In this document: positions 29,210-38,240 of the stretch, piece after piece
How the letters are laid out: every line of letters begins with the position of its first letter
How positions within the stretch are numbered: the stretch's first letter is position 1
From: Solirubrobacterales bacterium
GTDB lineage: Bacteria; Actinomycetota; Thermoleophilia; Solirubrobacterales; 70-9
NCBI GenBank assembly: GCA_021323175.1
Contig: JAJTCK010000009.1
Location: forward strand, 1 to 40,894
DNA length: 40,894 nt
Direction of reading: 5' to 3'
Position numbers and translations under genes: made by a program
The notes under the pieces: model-generated
The model's input: only the letters and a program-made list of their open reading frames with translations
Database searches by the model: none
What the model was told of the DNA's origin: nothing

Positions 29210-31869
29210 TCGGCTCGCCCCTGCGCCGGCCTGGCGGCCACCGGGTTGCGCGCGGTGCGGCGCCTGCGCGAGCCGAGCCGCTGCTCTGCCCAGACGAGCG
29301 CGGCCGGGAGCACGAGCATCACACCGACCAGGGCCACGGCGAGGTCGGCCACGGTGACGAGGCCGAAGTCGCGGAGCATGCGGATGTCGGTGGCCGCCAG
29401 TGCGGCAAAGCCGGCGAGGGCGGTCACGCCCGACGCAAGCACCGCCGTCCCGGTGCTCGAGTAGGTGACCCTCAGGGCCTCTCCCACGGTCAGCCCCCTG
29501 CCACGCTCATGTTCGTAGCGCGCCGACAGGAGCACGCTGAACTCGGTGGCGATCGCGATCACCAGGGCACCCAGGGTCGCAGACATCGGGTTGAGCGGGA
29601 CGTCGATCGCGGCGACCACGAGCGCCGACCACCCGGTCGCCAGAACGATCGGGATCAGCGGAACCAGCGCCCGCCGCAGCGAGCGGTACACGGCGAGCAG
29701 GGCCAGCGCGACAGCGGCCAGCCCGGCCAGCGGAAGCCAGTAGCGGCTGTCAGCCAGGTCCTCGTTGGCCTGGGCGGCGATCACCGGCAGGCCGGCCAGC
29801 TCGACCTCCGTCCCCGCGGGCGGCCCACCCTCGGCGTCGATCTGGGAGCGGATCCGGTCGATCAGCTCCTGCTGGTCGTCCAGGGGCTGGACCCTGATCC
29901 CGAAGGCGATATTCGCCGTGTCCCCGATCCCCCCGGCGGGGTCCCTGGTGACCACCGCCTGCGAGAAGTAGGGCGGGATCGTCGCGACCAGCGCGCGGAC
30001 CTGCTGCTCGCTCGTGATCCGTGTGCCGCCGGTGAACAGGTCGGTCAGGGAGATGGCGGGGCACAGGCGGGCGTCCTCGCAACTGGGATTCGGGCCGGCG
30101 TACCCCGCGTCCTCGAGCACGCGGGCCTGGAAATCGCCGATCCAGTTGGTGACCGCGGGGTCCGCGAGATCATCGGAGCGCACGACCGCGTTCACCTCGC
30201 CGGAGACGCCGGTCTCCTCCTGCAGGTCGTTCACGTCCTCGAGGGCCTGGAGGCTCGAGGGCGCCAGGTCGCGGATGTCGGAGACCACCTCGGTCTTCGT
30301 CCCCGCCACCCAGCCGCACACGGCCAGGACCACCGCGGCCCCCAGCACGCGGCCCGGGCGAGCGATGGCGACTGCCAGCGTCGCCTTGCCGGCCGCTCGC
30401 AAACGAGGTCGGGCGCCGGCCCACCTCCTCGCGACCTCGGCCGTCTTCGGTCCCCAATCGCGTGCCGAGCGTGGGGCCGCCGGGCCGCGCCAGGAAGCGA
30501 GGGCCAGCGCCGCGAACCCGGCCGTCGCCGCGACCGCGAACGCGAGCGCGATGCCCGCGATCAGGAGGACCCCGAACGACCGCACCATCGGGATCGGAGA
30601 GAGCACCAGCGCAGCAAACCCGGCCGCGGTCGCGATGCACGCCGCACCGATCACGGGTCCGCCGCGGCGCGCCGCGGCGACCGCGGCGCGGGCGGGCGGG
30701 GCGCCCTCGGCCTGCGCCTCGGCGAACCTGGCCTGGAACTGGATCGCGTAGTCCACCGCCAGCCCGATCAGGACCGGCAGCACTGCGACGGAGGCCATCG
30801 TGAGCGAACCCCCGAGCAGTGCCAGCAGCCCGAAGGTCAACGCTGACGCCGCCAGGGCCACGCCCAGGGGGAGCAGCCGCAGTGGTGGGCTCAGGATGGC
30901 GAGCAGCGTCAGCGCCATCAGGGCCACCGCGACGGCCAGGAGCACGAGCAGCTCGGTCTGGAGTGCGGACGCGAGGCCCTCGACCACGGCAGGCACGCCG
31001 CTGACGACGTAGGTCCCGCCCCCGCGAAGCGCGAAGCGCTCGTCACCGATGGCCCGCCTGAACAGCTCCACCGCGTCTGCGCGCTCCTGGTCGGTCAGAT
31101 CGGGACGGAGCCGGGCCGAGACCAGCGCGGAGTCCGCGCTGGGGAAGATGTAGGCGAAGCGCTCCTTGGGGGTACCAGCCTGCGCCTCGGGATCGAACAC
31201 AACCCTGCTGATGAACTGCGTATCGTCCAGGCGCGGGGGACGCGTGATGTTGAACTGGAGCGCGAGTCGGATCAGGTCGCTCTGGAATGAGCCGAGCACG
31301 GCCTCGCTTGCCTGGGCTGCCGCTTGCCGCGCCTCGTCATCCGAAGCGCCGCTCGCCAGCGCCATGGCCGAGGCACGCCGGCCGGCTCGACGCGCCGCCG
31401 CCCGGGTCGCTCCGATCTGTCCCTGGAGCAGCTGCTGGATCTGCGCGACCGACTGGTACAGGAAGGTCGCCGGCCCGTAGACCACGCGGGCGGGCGCCAG
31501 CTCCGCGATCTCCTCGCAGACCTCGGGAAGGGGCGCTCCGCGGCGGCGCGGCAGGCTCTCGCCCAGCTCCGTCCCGCCCGCCAGGCATGTCTCGAGCTCG
31601 AAGAGCGCCTGCAGGTTCGCGGTCAGCGTGAGCTGCCTCAGGTCCTGACGAATCAGGATCACCGCCGCCTCGTCGCCGAAGCTCTCCCTGAACCGCTCCG
31701 TCGCCCGGAACTCGGGCGAGTCCTCGTCCACCAGCGTCTCCGTGCCCGCGTTGGTCGGCAGCGTGAAGGCCCCCACCGCGCCCGCGATCGCGAGCAGCGC
31801 GACGACGAGCAGCGTCATGCGCGGCCACCGCACGGCAACCCCCGCAACCCGCTCGAAGAAAGAGCTCAT
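29206..31869 (-). CDS. MMPL/RND-family transporter
   Basis: This 887-residue membrane protein has the RND layout: a helix near residues 18-36, a large extracytoplasmic domain, five helices (VLLAVAVALMALTLLAI, LTMASVAVLPVLIGLAVDYA, and so on), a second large domain and a final helix bundle (ALVIAIATEFSVLLSARYEHERG, VASGVTALAGFAALAATDI, VTVADLAVALVGVMLVLPAA). GLAVDYAIQFQARFAEA and EFSVLLSARYE are the intramembrane acidic stretches that carry protons in RND pumps. MMPL-type proteins move lipids or lipid-like molecules. It heads an operon with the thioredoxin-fold and B3/B4 proteins. A 7-bp hairpin lies between it and the upstream Mce-type ATPase gene. Confidence 0.9.
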   Translation of the reverse strand: MSSFFERVAGVAVRWPRMTLLVVALLAIAGAVGAFTLPTNAGTETLVDEDSPEFRATERFRESFGDEAAVILIRQDLRQLTLTANLQALFELETCLAGGTELGESLPRRRGAPLPEVCEEIAELAPARVVYGPATFLYQSVAQIQQLLQGQIGATRAAARRAGRRASAMALASGASDDEARQAAAQASEAVLGSFQSDLIRLALQFNITRPPRLDDTQFISRVVFDPEAQAGTPKERFAYIFPSADSALVSARLRPDLTDQERADAVELFRRAIGDERFALRGGGTYVVSGVPAVVEGLASALQTELLVLLAVAVALMALTLLAILSPPLRLLPLGVALAASALTFGLLALLGGSLTMASVAVLPVLIGLAVDYAIQFQARFAEAQAEGAPPARAAVAAARRGGPVIGAACIATAAGFAALVLSPIPMVRSFGVLLIAGIALAFAVAATAGFAALALASWRGPAAPRSARDWGPKTAEVARRWAGARPRLRAAGKATLAVAIARPGRVLGAAVVLAVCGWVAGTKTEVVSDIRDLAPSSLQALEDVNDLQEETGVSGEVNAVVRSDDLADPAVTNWIGDFQARVLEDAGYAGPNPSCEDARLCPAISLTDLFTGGTRITSEQQVRALVATIPPYFSQAVVTRDPAGGIGDTANIAFGIRVQPLDDQQELIDRIRSQIDAEGGPPAGTEVELAGLPVIAAQANEDLADSRYWLPLAGLAAVALALLAVYRSLRRALVPLIPIVLATGWSALVVAAIDVPLNPMSATLGALVIAIATEFSVLLSARYEHERGRGLTVGEALRVTYSSTGTAVLASGVTALAGFAALAATDIRMLRDFGLVTVADLAVALVGVMLVLPAALVWAEQRLGSRRRRTARNPVAARPAQGRAE

Positions 31870-31922
31870 CCGCCCGCCGAGGTTATGGCCAGTCCCTCAA
31901 CCTGGGGGTGACTTCCGTGACA

Positions 31923-31947
31923 GGACCTGGGCCCGACCGGCAGGTCC
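31923..31947. terminator. Hairpin after the Mce-type ABC operon
   Basis: GGACCTG (31923-31929) and CAGGTCC (31941-31947) form a perfect 7-bp stem with an 11-nt loop just beyond the ATPase stop and before the MMPL start. There is no U-tract, as with the other hairpins in this window. Confidence 0.5.
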
Positions 31948-31952
31948 CGCCG

Positions 31953-32954
31953 TCAGTCCATCGCGAGCGGCCCCTTGACGTCGGCGTTCAGGAACTGGTT
32001 GACGAACTCGTTCTTCGAGTTGAACAGCTCGTCCGAGGGACCGCTCTCGACGATCCGGCCCTTCCACAGCACGGCGATGAAGTCCGCAATCCGACGCGCG
32101 GTGCCAAGGTCGTGGCTGATCACCAGGTAGCAGCCGCCGTTCTCCTCGTGGACCTCGCGGATCAGTTCGCACAGGAGCGCGGTCCGCACCGGGTCCAGGC
32201 CGGAGTCGGGCTCGTCGAACATGACGATCGCCGGGTCGAGCACGAGCGCCCTCGCGAAGCCCGCGCGCTTGCGCATCCCGCCCGAAAGCTCGTTCGGCAT
32301 CTTGTACATCGCCTCGGAGAGGCCGACCTCGCGCAGCCGGCGGTTGACGATCTCCTCGATCTCGTCCTCGCCCTTGTCCGTGTGCTGGCGGAGGGGGAAC
32401 GCCGTGTTGTCATAGACGTTCATCGACCCGAACAGCGCGCCGTCCTGGAACAGGAGGCCGAACTTCTTGCGCGTCTCGAACAGCTCGTCGTCGTTCATGC
32501 CTGGGATCGACTCGCCGTGCACGAGCACGTCGCCGGCGTCGGGATAGAGCAGCCCGACGATGTGCTTGATCAGCACCGACTTGCCGGTGCCCGAAGGCCC
32601 GAGGACCATCGAGATCATGTCGTTCGGCAGACCGAGGTTGCACCCGTTCAGGATCCGGGTGCGGCCGAACTGCTTGACGAGGTCGATGATCTCGATCGCG
32701 TCCTCGCCCCCGTGGTCCCGCTTCTCGCCCGTGTGCCACTTGTAGGGATGCGGGTCATCGGCTTCGACACCGGGGATCGTGTAGTCGCGGTCGCCGAAGT
32801 CCTCGTTGCCGGTCATCCCCTGCGCCGCCAGCGGGTCGGTCCGCTCCTCGGCGCCCTGCTCCCTGGCGTCCGAGCTCGCCTTGGCCCCCGGGCTCCGCCG
32901 GGCCGCGGACCCCGTGCCGCCGCTGCTCGTCGTGTCCTTCTCACTCTCTGCCAA
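31953..32954 (-). CDS. Mce/Mla-type ABC importer ATPase (MkL/MlaF-like)
   Basis: This 333-residue ATPase has an unusually long, charged N-terminal extension (about 85 residues, rich in Ser, Lys, Asp and Glu). The domain then begins AIEIIDLVKQFGRTRILNGC. Walker A is GPSGTGKS, the Q-loop is GLLFQDGALFGSMNVYDN, the signature is LSGGMRKRAGFARAL, Walker B is IVMFDEPDSGLD, and the H-loop is VISHDLGTARR. DSGLDPVR and GALFGSMNVYDN mark the MlaF/MkL class. AGGAGG lies 8 nt upstream of the TTG start. It energises lipid or sterol import with the two MlaE-type permeases upstream; no MCE-domain protein is encoded in this window. Confidence 0.92.
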   Translation of the reverse strand: MAESEKDTTSSGGTGSAARRSPGAKASSDAREQGAEERTDPLAAQGMTGNEDFGDRDYTIPGVEADDPHPYKWHTGEKRDHGGEDAIEIIDLVKQFGRTRILNGCNLGLPNDMISMVLGPSGTGKSVLIKHIVGLLYPDAGDVLVHGESIPGMNDDELFETRKKFGLLFQDGALFGSMNVYDNTAFPLRQHTDKGEDEIEEIVNRRLREVGLSEAMYKMPNELSGGMRKRAGFARALVLDPAIVMFDEPDSGLDPVRTALLCELIREVHEENGGCYLVISHDLGTARRIADFIAVLWKGRIVESGPSDELFNSKNEFVNQFLNADVKGPLAMD

Positions 32955-32976
32955 GGCTCAATCCTCCTGGCGGCCG

Positions 32977-33777
32977 TCAGCCGCCGATAGGCGCTCGTGG
33001 GTTCGCTCCCCAGAAGACCAGGGTTCCCATCATCCCGATCAGGTGCACCAGCACGATGTTCAGGACCATGGACTTCGCGGTCGCGGTGCCGACTCCGACC
33101 GGCCCGCCCGAGGCGGTGTAGCCGTAGTAGCAGCCGACCAGCACGATGGCGGTCGCCATCGTCATGCCCTTGATGAGGCTGAATAACAGGTCGGGCGGGT
33201 TCTGGAACATCCAGAAGATCAGGAAGTAGCCGCCGGACGAGACGTCCCCGATCTGTTCGACCACTGCCAGCCAGCTGGCGAAGAATCCGATTCCCACGGC
33301 GGCCAGGTACATGAAGGGGAAGGCGATCCATGCGGCGAGCAGGCGGGTGGCGGCCAGGAAGGTGACGGGCGGCACGCCCATCACCTCGAGCGCGTCGATC
33401 TCATCGGAGATCCGCATGGCGCCCAGCTCGGCGACGATTCCGGTCCCCACCTTGGCGGCCAGCATGTAGCCGAAGGCATAGGGGATCACCTCCCGCAGGT
33501 CACACCAGGCGGCGAACACGCCGGCGTAGGCGGGCGCGCCGACCGAGCGGTTGAAGTAGGCGCCCTCGATGCCGCACTGCAGGCCGAGGATGAAGACCAG
33601 CCCCCAGATCACGATCGTGGAGCCCAGGATCAGGATGCCGGTCTGGCGCAGGGCCTCGCCGAAGAACTGGAAGACCCGGCCGCTGAAGACCAGGCCCATG
33701 ACCCGCGTGGAGAACCCGAAGATCTCGCCGATCGAGTTCAGCCAGGACTTGGGGACCGCCGTCCAGCCGCCGCCCAT
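32977..33777 (-). CDS. MlaE/YrbE-type permease (second copy)
   Basis: This 266-residue permease has about five helices, including ILILGSTIVIWGLVFILGLQ and FAAWCDLREVIPYAFGYMLA. The conserved MlaE loop is VAELGAMRISDEIDALEVMG followed by VPPVTFLAATRLLAAWIAFP. The coupling helix residues EIDAL are intact. The ATG overlaps the stop of the first permease (TAATG), and the ATPase starts 22 nt later. The two permeases probably form a heterodimer, as YrbEA and YrbEB do in mycobacterial Mce systems. Confidence 0.92.
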   Translation of the reverse strand: MGGGWTAVPKSWLNSIGEIFGFSTRVMGLVFSGRVFQFFGEALRQTGILILGSTIVIWGLVFILGLQCGIEGAYFNRSVGAPAYAGVFAAWCDLREVIPYAFGYMLAAKVGTGIVAELGAMRISDEIDALEVMGVPPVTFLAATRLLAAWIAFPFMYLAAVGIGFFASWLAVVEQIGDVSSGGYFLIFWMFQNPPDLLFSLIKGMTMATAIVLVGCYYGYTASGGPVGVGTATAKSMVLNIVLVHLIGMMGTLVFWGANPRAPIGG

Positions 33778-34583
33778 TACTTGATCACCTGGAGCTCGGG
33801 ATGGGTCGCCAGCAGCGTCTGCGTGAAGACGTAGTTGAACGCGAACACGCCCATGAACGCGATCACGACCGCCTCGTTCACGGCTCTGCCCACGCCCTCG
33901 GCGCCTCCGGACGCAGTCATCCCCTTGTAGGAGCAGACGATCGCGATTATCGCCCCGAACAGGGTCGTTTTCAGGACCGACCCCCAGAGGTCCGTGACGG
34001 AGGCGTTGCTGAAGAGGGTCGAGAAGAACCCGCCGAGCGGCTCGTTGTAGAGCAGCTCCGCGCCGATGCCGCCGACGATGCCGAAGATCAGCGCGTAGAT
34101 GTCCATCAGGCCGGTGATCAGCATCAGCGCCAGGAACCTTGGGACGACGAGGTTCTTGATCGGATCGACTCCGAGCACCTGAAGGGCGTCCAGCTCCTCG
34201 CGGATCTTGCGCGCCCCGAGGTCCGCGGTGATCGCGGTGCCGGCGACTCCGGCGACGACGACCGCGGTGACGAACGGCGCGAACTCGCGAATGGAGGCGA
34301 GCACGAAGAATCCGCCGAGCCTGTCGAGGGCGCCGAACAGGGAAAGGAAGTTCGCGGCCTGCAGGCCCGGTGCCCCGAACCCGAACGCCAGCGTCGAGAT
34401 CATCATCGGGAACCAGCAGAGCTGGAGAGCGAACAGGAACTGGCGGATGAACTCACCGCCATACGGGTAGGGGGGACGGATCGCCGAGACGATCGTCTTC
34501 GCGGTCAAAATCATCATGTCCCCCACCTGCTCGAAGAGCGACTTCGCAGGCAGGAACGCTCTGTCGGCTACCGATCGGACCAA
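33777..34583 (-). CDS. MlaE/YrbE-type permease (first copy)
   Basis: This is a 268-residue permease with helices such as FALQLCWFPMMISTLAFGFG and FAPFVTAVVVAGVAGTAITA. The signature loop is DLGARKIREELDALQVLGVD followed by PIKNLVVPRFLALMLITGLM. The TTG at 34583 is fixed by AGGAGAG 6 nt upstream, and TAGTCT (minus strand, 34601-34606) offers a -10. A tandem 10-bp repeat lies just upstream of that. It is the first gene of the three-gene importer core. Confidence 0.92.
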   Translation of the reverse strand: MVRSVADRAFLPAKSLFEQVGDMMILTAKTIVSAIRPPYPYGGEFIRQFLFALQLCWFPMMISTLAFGFGAPGLQAANFLSLFGALDRLGGFFVLASIREFAPFVTAVVVAGVAGTAITADLGARKIREELDALQVLGVDPIKNLVVPRFLALMLITGLMDIYALIFGIVGGIGAELLYNEPLGGFFSTLFSNASVTDLWGSVLKTTLFGAIIAIVCSYKGMTASGGAEGVGRAVNEAVVIAFMGVFAFNYVFTQTLLATHPELQVIK

Positions 34584-34600
34584 CTATCTCTCCTGGGGGA

Positions 34601-34606
34601 AGACTA
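34601..34606 (-). promoter_or_regulatory. -10 element of the Mce-type operon
   Basis: TAGTCT on the minus strand is followed by AGGAGAG and the TTG start at 34583, giving a short leader with a ribosome-binding site. No good -35 is seen. Confidence 0.4.
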
Positions 34607-34626
34607 TGGGATAGCCCCCCTGTCCG

Positions 34627-34646
34627 CCAGGGACCACCAGGGACCC
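34627..34646. repeat. Tandem 10-bp repeat upstream of the Mce-type operon
   Basis: CCAGGGACCA is followed directly by CCAGGGACCC. It sits about 20-40 bp upstream of the TAGTCT hexamer (34601-34606, minus strand), around the -35 position, where an operator would be expected. Confidence 0.45.
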
Positions 34647-34698
34647 AACGCCCGCTTAACCACGGGAAGGCCGGTGCGCCGCGATATAGGGTTGCGGT

Positions 34699-35661
34699 AT
34701 GTTGCCCGCGCCTTTGGAGGAGAGCGGCACCACATCCCGTCTCCTGCGGATGCGCGTCCGCTTCGGGGTAGGGCTGGTCGTCGCTCTCTGCGTCGCGGGC
34801 CTCTCGGCCTGCGGGGGCGGCGAGCGCCAAGACGAGGACGAGGCCGAGGGTGAGTTCCCCGTCGAGATCACGGCGGCCGAGTTTCCGGCCAAGCAGAGCC
34901 TCGCGCAGGCAACCGAGCTGGTGCTCTCCGTCGAGAACGCCGGGGATGAGACGATCCCGAATCTAGCGGTGACGATCTTCACGGTGGCCGACGAGGACGA
35001 ATCCGCCGGCGAGGCCGACGCGGCCGCCGTCGAGGAGCAGCTCGAGAGCGGAGACTCGGGGGACGGCGAGGATGACCTGGCCGAGGCGGTGGAGCAGGAA
35101 CTCCAGGAGGAGCTCGAGGACGCCGGGAGCGATGACGAGGAGGCGCAGACCGAGGCGGAGCTGACGGTGGACGAGGACGCCCAGCTCTCGGTCGCCGAGG
35201 GGTCGTTCTCGACGATCTCGCTGCAGCCCGGTCTTGCGAGTCCGTCCCGGCCCGTGTGGATCCTCGAGCAGGGCTACCCGACGCTCGTCGGCGCCGAGAT
35301 CCCTCCGGGGCCACCCGGGGAGCTGGCCGCGGCCAGCCCGGCCACCGCGGTCCAGACGAACACCTTCGCCTGGGGGGTACTGGAGCCCGGCGATGACATC
35401 GACATGGTCTGGAAGGTCACCGCCGTCCAGCCGGGCACCTACACCGTCCACTACCGCGTGGCCGCCGGCCTGCAGGGCAACGCGGTCGCGGTCACCGACG
35501 ACGGCGGGGATCCCGAAGGCGAGTTCGTGGTCCAGATCACCGACGCCCCGCCTCAGACTCGCGTCAACGAGGCGGGCAAGGTCGTGCCGATCAAGCCCGG
35601 GGACGTGATCGGACAGGTCGGCCGGGACGCGGGAGGCTCCGGCGGGTCAGGCAACCCGTAG
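34699..35661 (+). CDS. Acidic secreted lipoprotein of unknown function
   Basis: This 320-residue lipoprotein has a lipobox LSAC (Cys38 from the 34699 start) after a hydrophobic core FGVGLVVALCVAGL. The mature part has a beta-sandwich-like unit (LAQATELVLSVENAGDETIP, AVTIFTVADEDES), interrupted by an 80-residue, almost entirely acidic insert with coiled-coil character. It resumes with PVWILEQGYPTLVGAEIPPG, NTFAWGVLEPGDDIDMVWKV and GTYTVHYRVAAGLQG, read as a second half. The ATG at 34699 follows TATAGG (34685-34690) by 8 nt; ATG 34750 is an alternative that shortens the n-region. It is divergent from the Mce-type operon. Function unknown; possibly a surface binding protein. Confidence 0.75.
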   Translation: MLPAPLEESGTTSRLLRMRVRFGVGLVVALCVAGLSACGGGERQDEDEAEGEFPVEITAAEFPAKQSLAQATELVLSVENAGDETIPNLAVTIFTVADEDESAGEADAAAVEEQLESGDSGDGEDDLAEAVEQELQEELEDAGSDDEEAQTEAELTVDEDAQLSVAEGSFSTISLQPGLASPSRPVWILEQGYPTLVGAEIPPGPPGELAAASPATAVQTNTFAWGVLEPGDDIDMVWKVTAVQPGTYTVHYRVAAGLQGNAVAVTDDGGDPEGEFVVQITDAPPQTRVNEAGKVVPIKPGDVIGQVGRDAGGSGGSGNP

Positions 35662-35681
35662 GGCCCGAAGGGACGATTCCC

Positions 35682-35687
35682 TAGAGT
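35682..35687 (+). promoter_or_regulatory. -10 element of the first sugar dehydrogenase
   Basis: TAGAGT is followed by 6 nt and GTG 35694 (9 nt to GTG 35697), consistent with a leaderless transcript. Confidence 0.4.
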
Positions 35688-35693
35688 CTCCTC

Positions 35694-36899
<1,206 letters not shown>

Positions 36900-36901
36900 G
36901 A

Positions 36902-36985
36902 GTGCTCCGCATCACGATCCTGTCCGGCCTGACCGGGCTGTTGGTACGGGGGAACGGCCGCGTCTACAGGGTGGACCCGTCGTGA
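36902..36985 (+). pseudogene. Possible 3' remnant of a sugar dehydrogenase copy
   Basis: The 28-codon stretch ends NGRVYRVDPS, closely resembling NGPIYRLDPA at the end of copy 3. About 25 of 33 nucleotides agree over that segment (36952-36984) by my hand alignment, more than copies 1 and 2 share there. It sits exactly between copies 1 and 2 and ends as GTGA with the copy 2 start. It looks like a leftover of a duplicated copy, or a short coupling peptide. Confidence 0.45.
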
Positions 36986-38223
36986 CCTCGAAGTTCCGCC
37001 ACCACGCGCGCACCCGCATCGCCGTCTCCGCACTGGCCGCGGCGCTCGCGTGTGCGTCCGGCGCCGCCGCGGGCGATCGGCACGCTCAGGCGGGGGCGGC
37101 CGTGGCCGCCCCCGAGGCCGCCGAGGCCGCGAAGACCGGCGGCGGCAGGGGAGGGATCGGGCTGAAGCGGGTCGGCCGCTTCCGCGCCCCGACCTACGTG
37201 GCGGGCGCCCCCGGGGAAAAGGGCGTCTTCGTCGTCGAGCAGGCCGGTCGGATCAGACTGCTCCGGCGAGGAAAGCGCAGGACGTTCCTGGACATCCGGG
37301 GCAAGGTGCTGATAGGCGGCGAGCAGGGGCTGCTCTCGGTGGCATTCGCCCCCGATTACCGGACCAGCGGCTTCCTCTATGTCTTCTACGTCACCAACGG
37401 CGGGGACCTGGCGATCGAGGAGTACCGCCGCGACTCGGCCAAGCGGGCCGCTCCGGGCAGCGCGCGGCGCGTGCTCACGATCGACCACCCGGGCGAGTCG
37501 AACCACAACGGCGGGCAGGTCGCGTTCGGCCCCGACGGCTTGCTCTACGCGGGAACGGGCGACGGTGGCGGCGCGGGCGACACCTCCGACAACGCCCAGG
37601 ACGTCGACAGCCTGCTCGGCAAACTCCTGCGGATCGACCCGCGACCGAGCAGTGGCCAGCCCTACCGGTCGCCCGGTTCCAATCCGTTCGCCGGCCGCGC
37701 GGGCAGGGACGAGGTCTACGCGGTGGGATTGCGCAATCCGTATCGGTTCTCGTTCGACGGCGCCTCGGGCAAGGGCACCCGGATCGCGATCGGGGACGTC
37801 GGCCAGAACCGCTTCGAGGAGATCGACTACGAGAAGCTTGGAGCCGCCAACGGGGCGAACTTCGGCTGGAACGATTTCGAGGGCTTCTCCACCTTCGACG
37901 GGGCCCATGCCCCGGCGCCGAGCAGGCATGACCGCCCGATCAAGGTGTACGGCCTTGGCGGAGGGGGCTGCGCGGTGATCGGCGGCTACGTCTCGGCAGC
38001 GCGGGAGCTGGCGAGCATCCGGGGCCGCTACGTCTACGGGGACTTCTGCCTCGGTCAGATCCGAAGCCTGGTGCCCAAGCTCGGCCGCGCCCGCAAGGAT
38101 CGCCGCCTGGGGGTGCGCGTTCCGATGCTCAGCTCGTTCGGCCGCGGCCCTGGCGGGAGCCTCTACGCGACGTCGCTGAACGGCCCCGTGTTCAAGCTCG
38201 TGGGCAAGCGCAGGAAGCGGTAG
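36982..38223 (+). CDS. PQQ-dependent sugar dehydrogenase family protein (copy 2)
   Basis: This 413-residue secreted paralogue of copies 1 and 3 has a Sec-type signal peptide (basic KFRHHARTR, then VSALAAALACASGAAAG). A low-complexity Ala/Glu linker follows, then the propeller: GRFRAPTYVAGAPGEKGVFV, GGEQGLLSVAFAPDY, NHNGGQVAFGPDGLLYAGTG, YAVGLRNPYRFSFD, IGDVGQNRFEEIDYEK, NFGWNDFEGF and CAVIGGYVSAARELAS. The conserved His of NHNGG is retained. GTG 36982, with AGGGTGG upstream, overlaps the TGA of the small remnant frame as GTGA. There is no lipobox Cys, so unlike copy 1 it is probably released or loosely attached. Confidence 0.9.
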   Translation: MTSKFRHHARTRIAVSALAAALACASGAAAGDRHAQAGAAVAAPEAAEAAKTGGGRGGIGLKRVGRFRAPTYVAGAPGEKGVFVVEQAGRIRLLRRGKRRTFLDIRGKVLIGGEQGLLSVAFAPDYRTSGFLYVFYVTNGGDLAIEEYRRDSAKRAAPGSARRVLTIDHPGESNHNGGQVAFGPDGLLYAGTGDGGGAGDTSDNAQDVDSLLGKLLRIDPRPSSGQPYRSPGSNPFAGRAGRDEVYAVGLRNPYRFSFDGASGKGTRIAIGDVGQNRFEEIDYEKLGAANGANFGWNDFEGFSTFDGAHAPAPSRHDRPIKVYGLGGGGCAVIGGYVSAARELASIRGRYVYGDFCLGQIRSLVPKLGRARKDRRLGVRVPMLSSFGRGPGGSLYATSLNGPVFKLVGKRRKR

Positions 38224-38240
38224 CTCTAAGCTCCCGCGCC

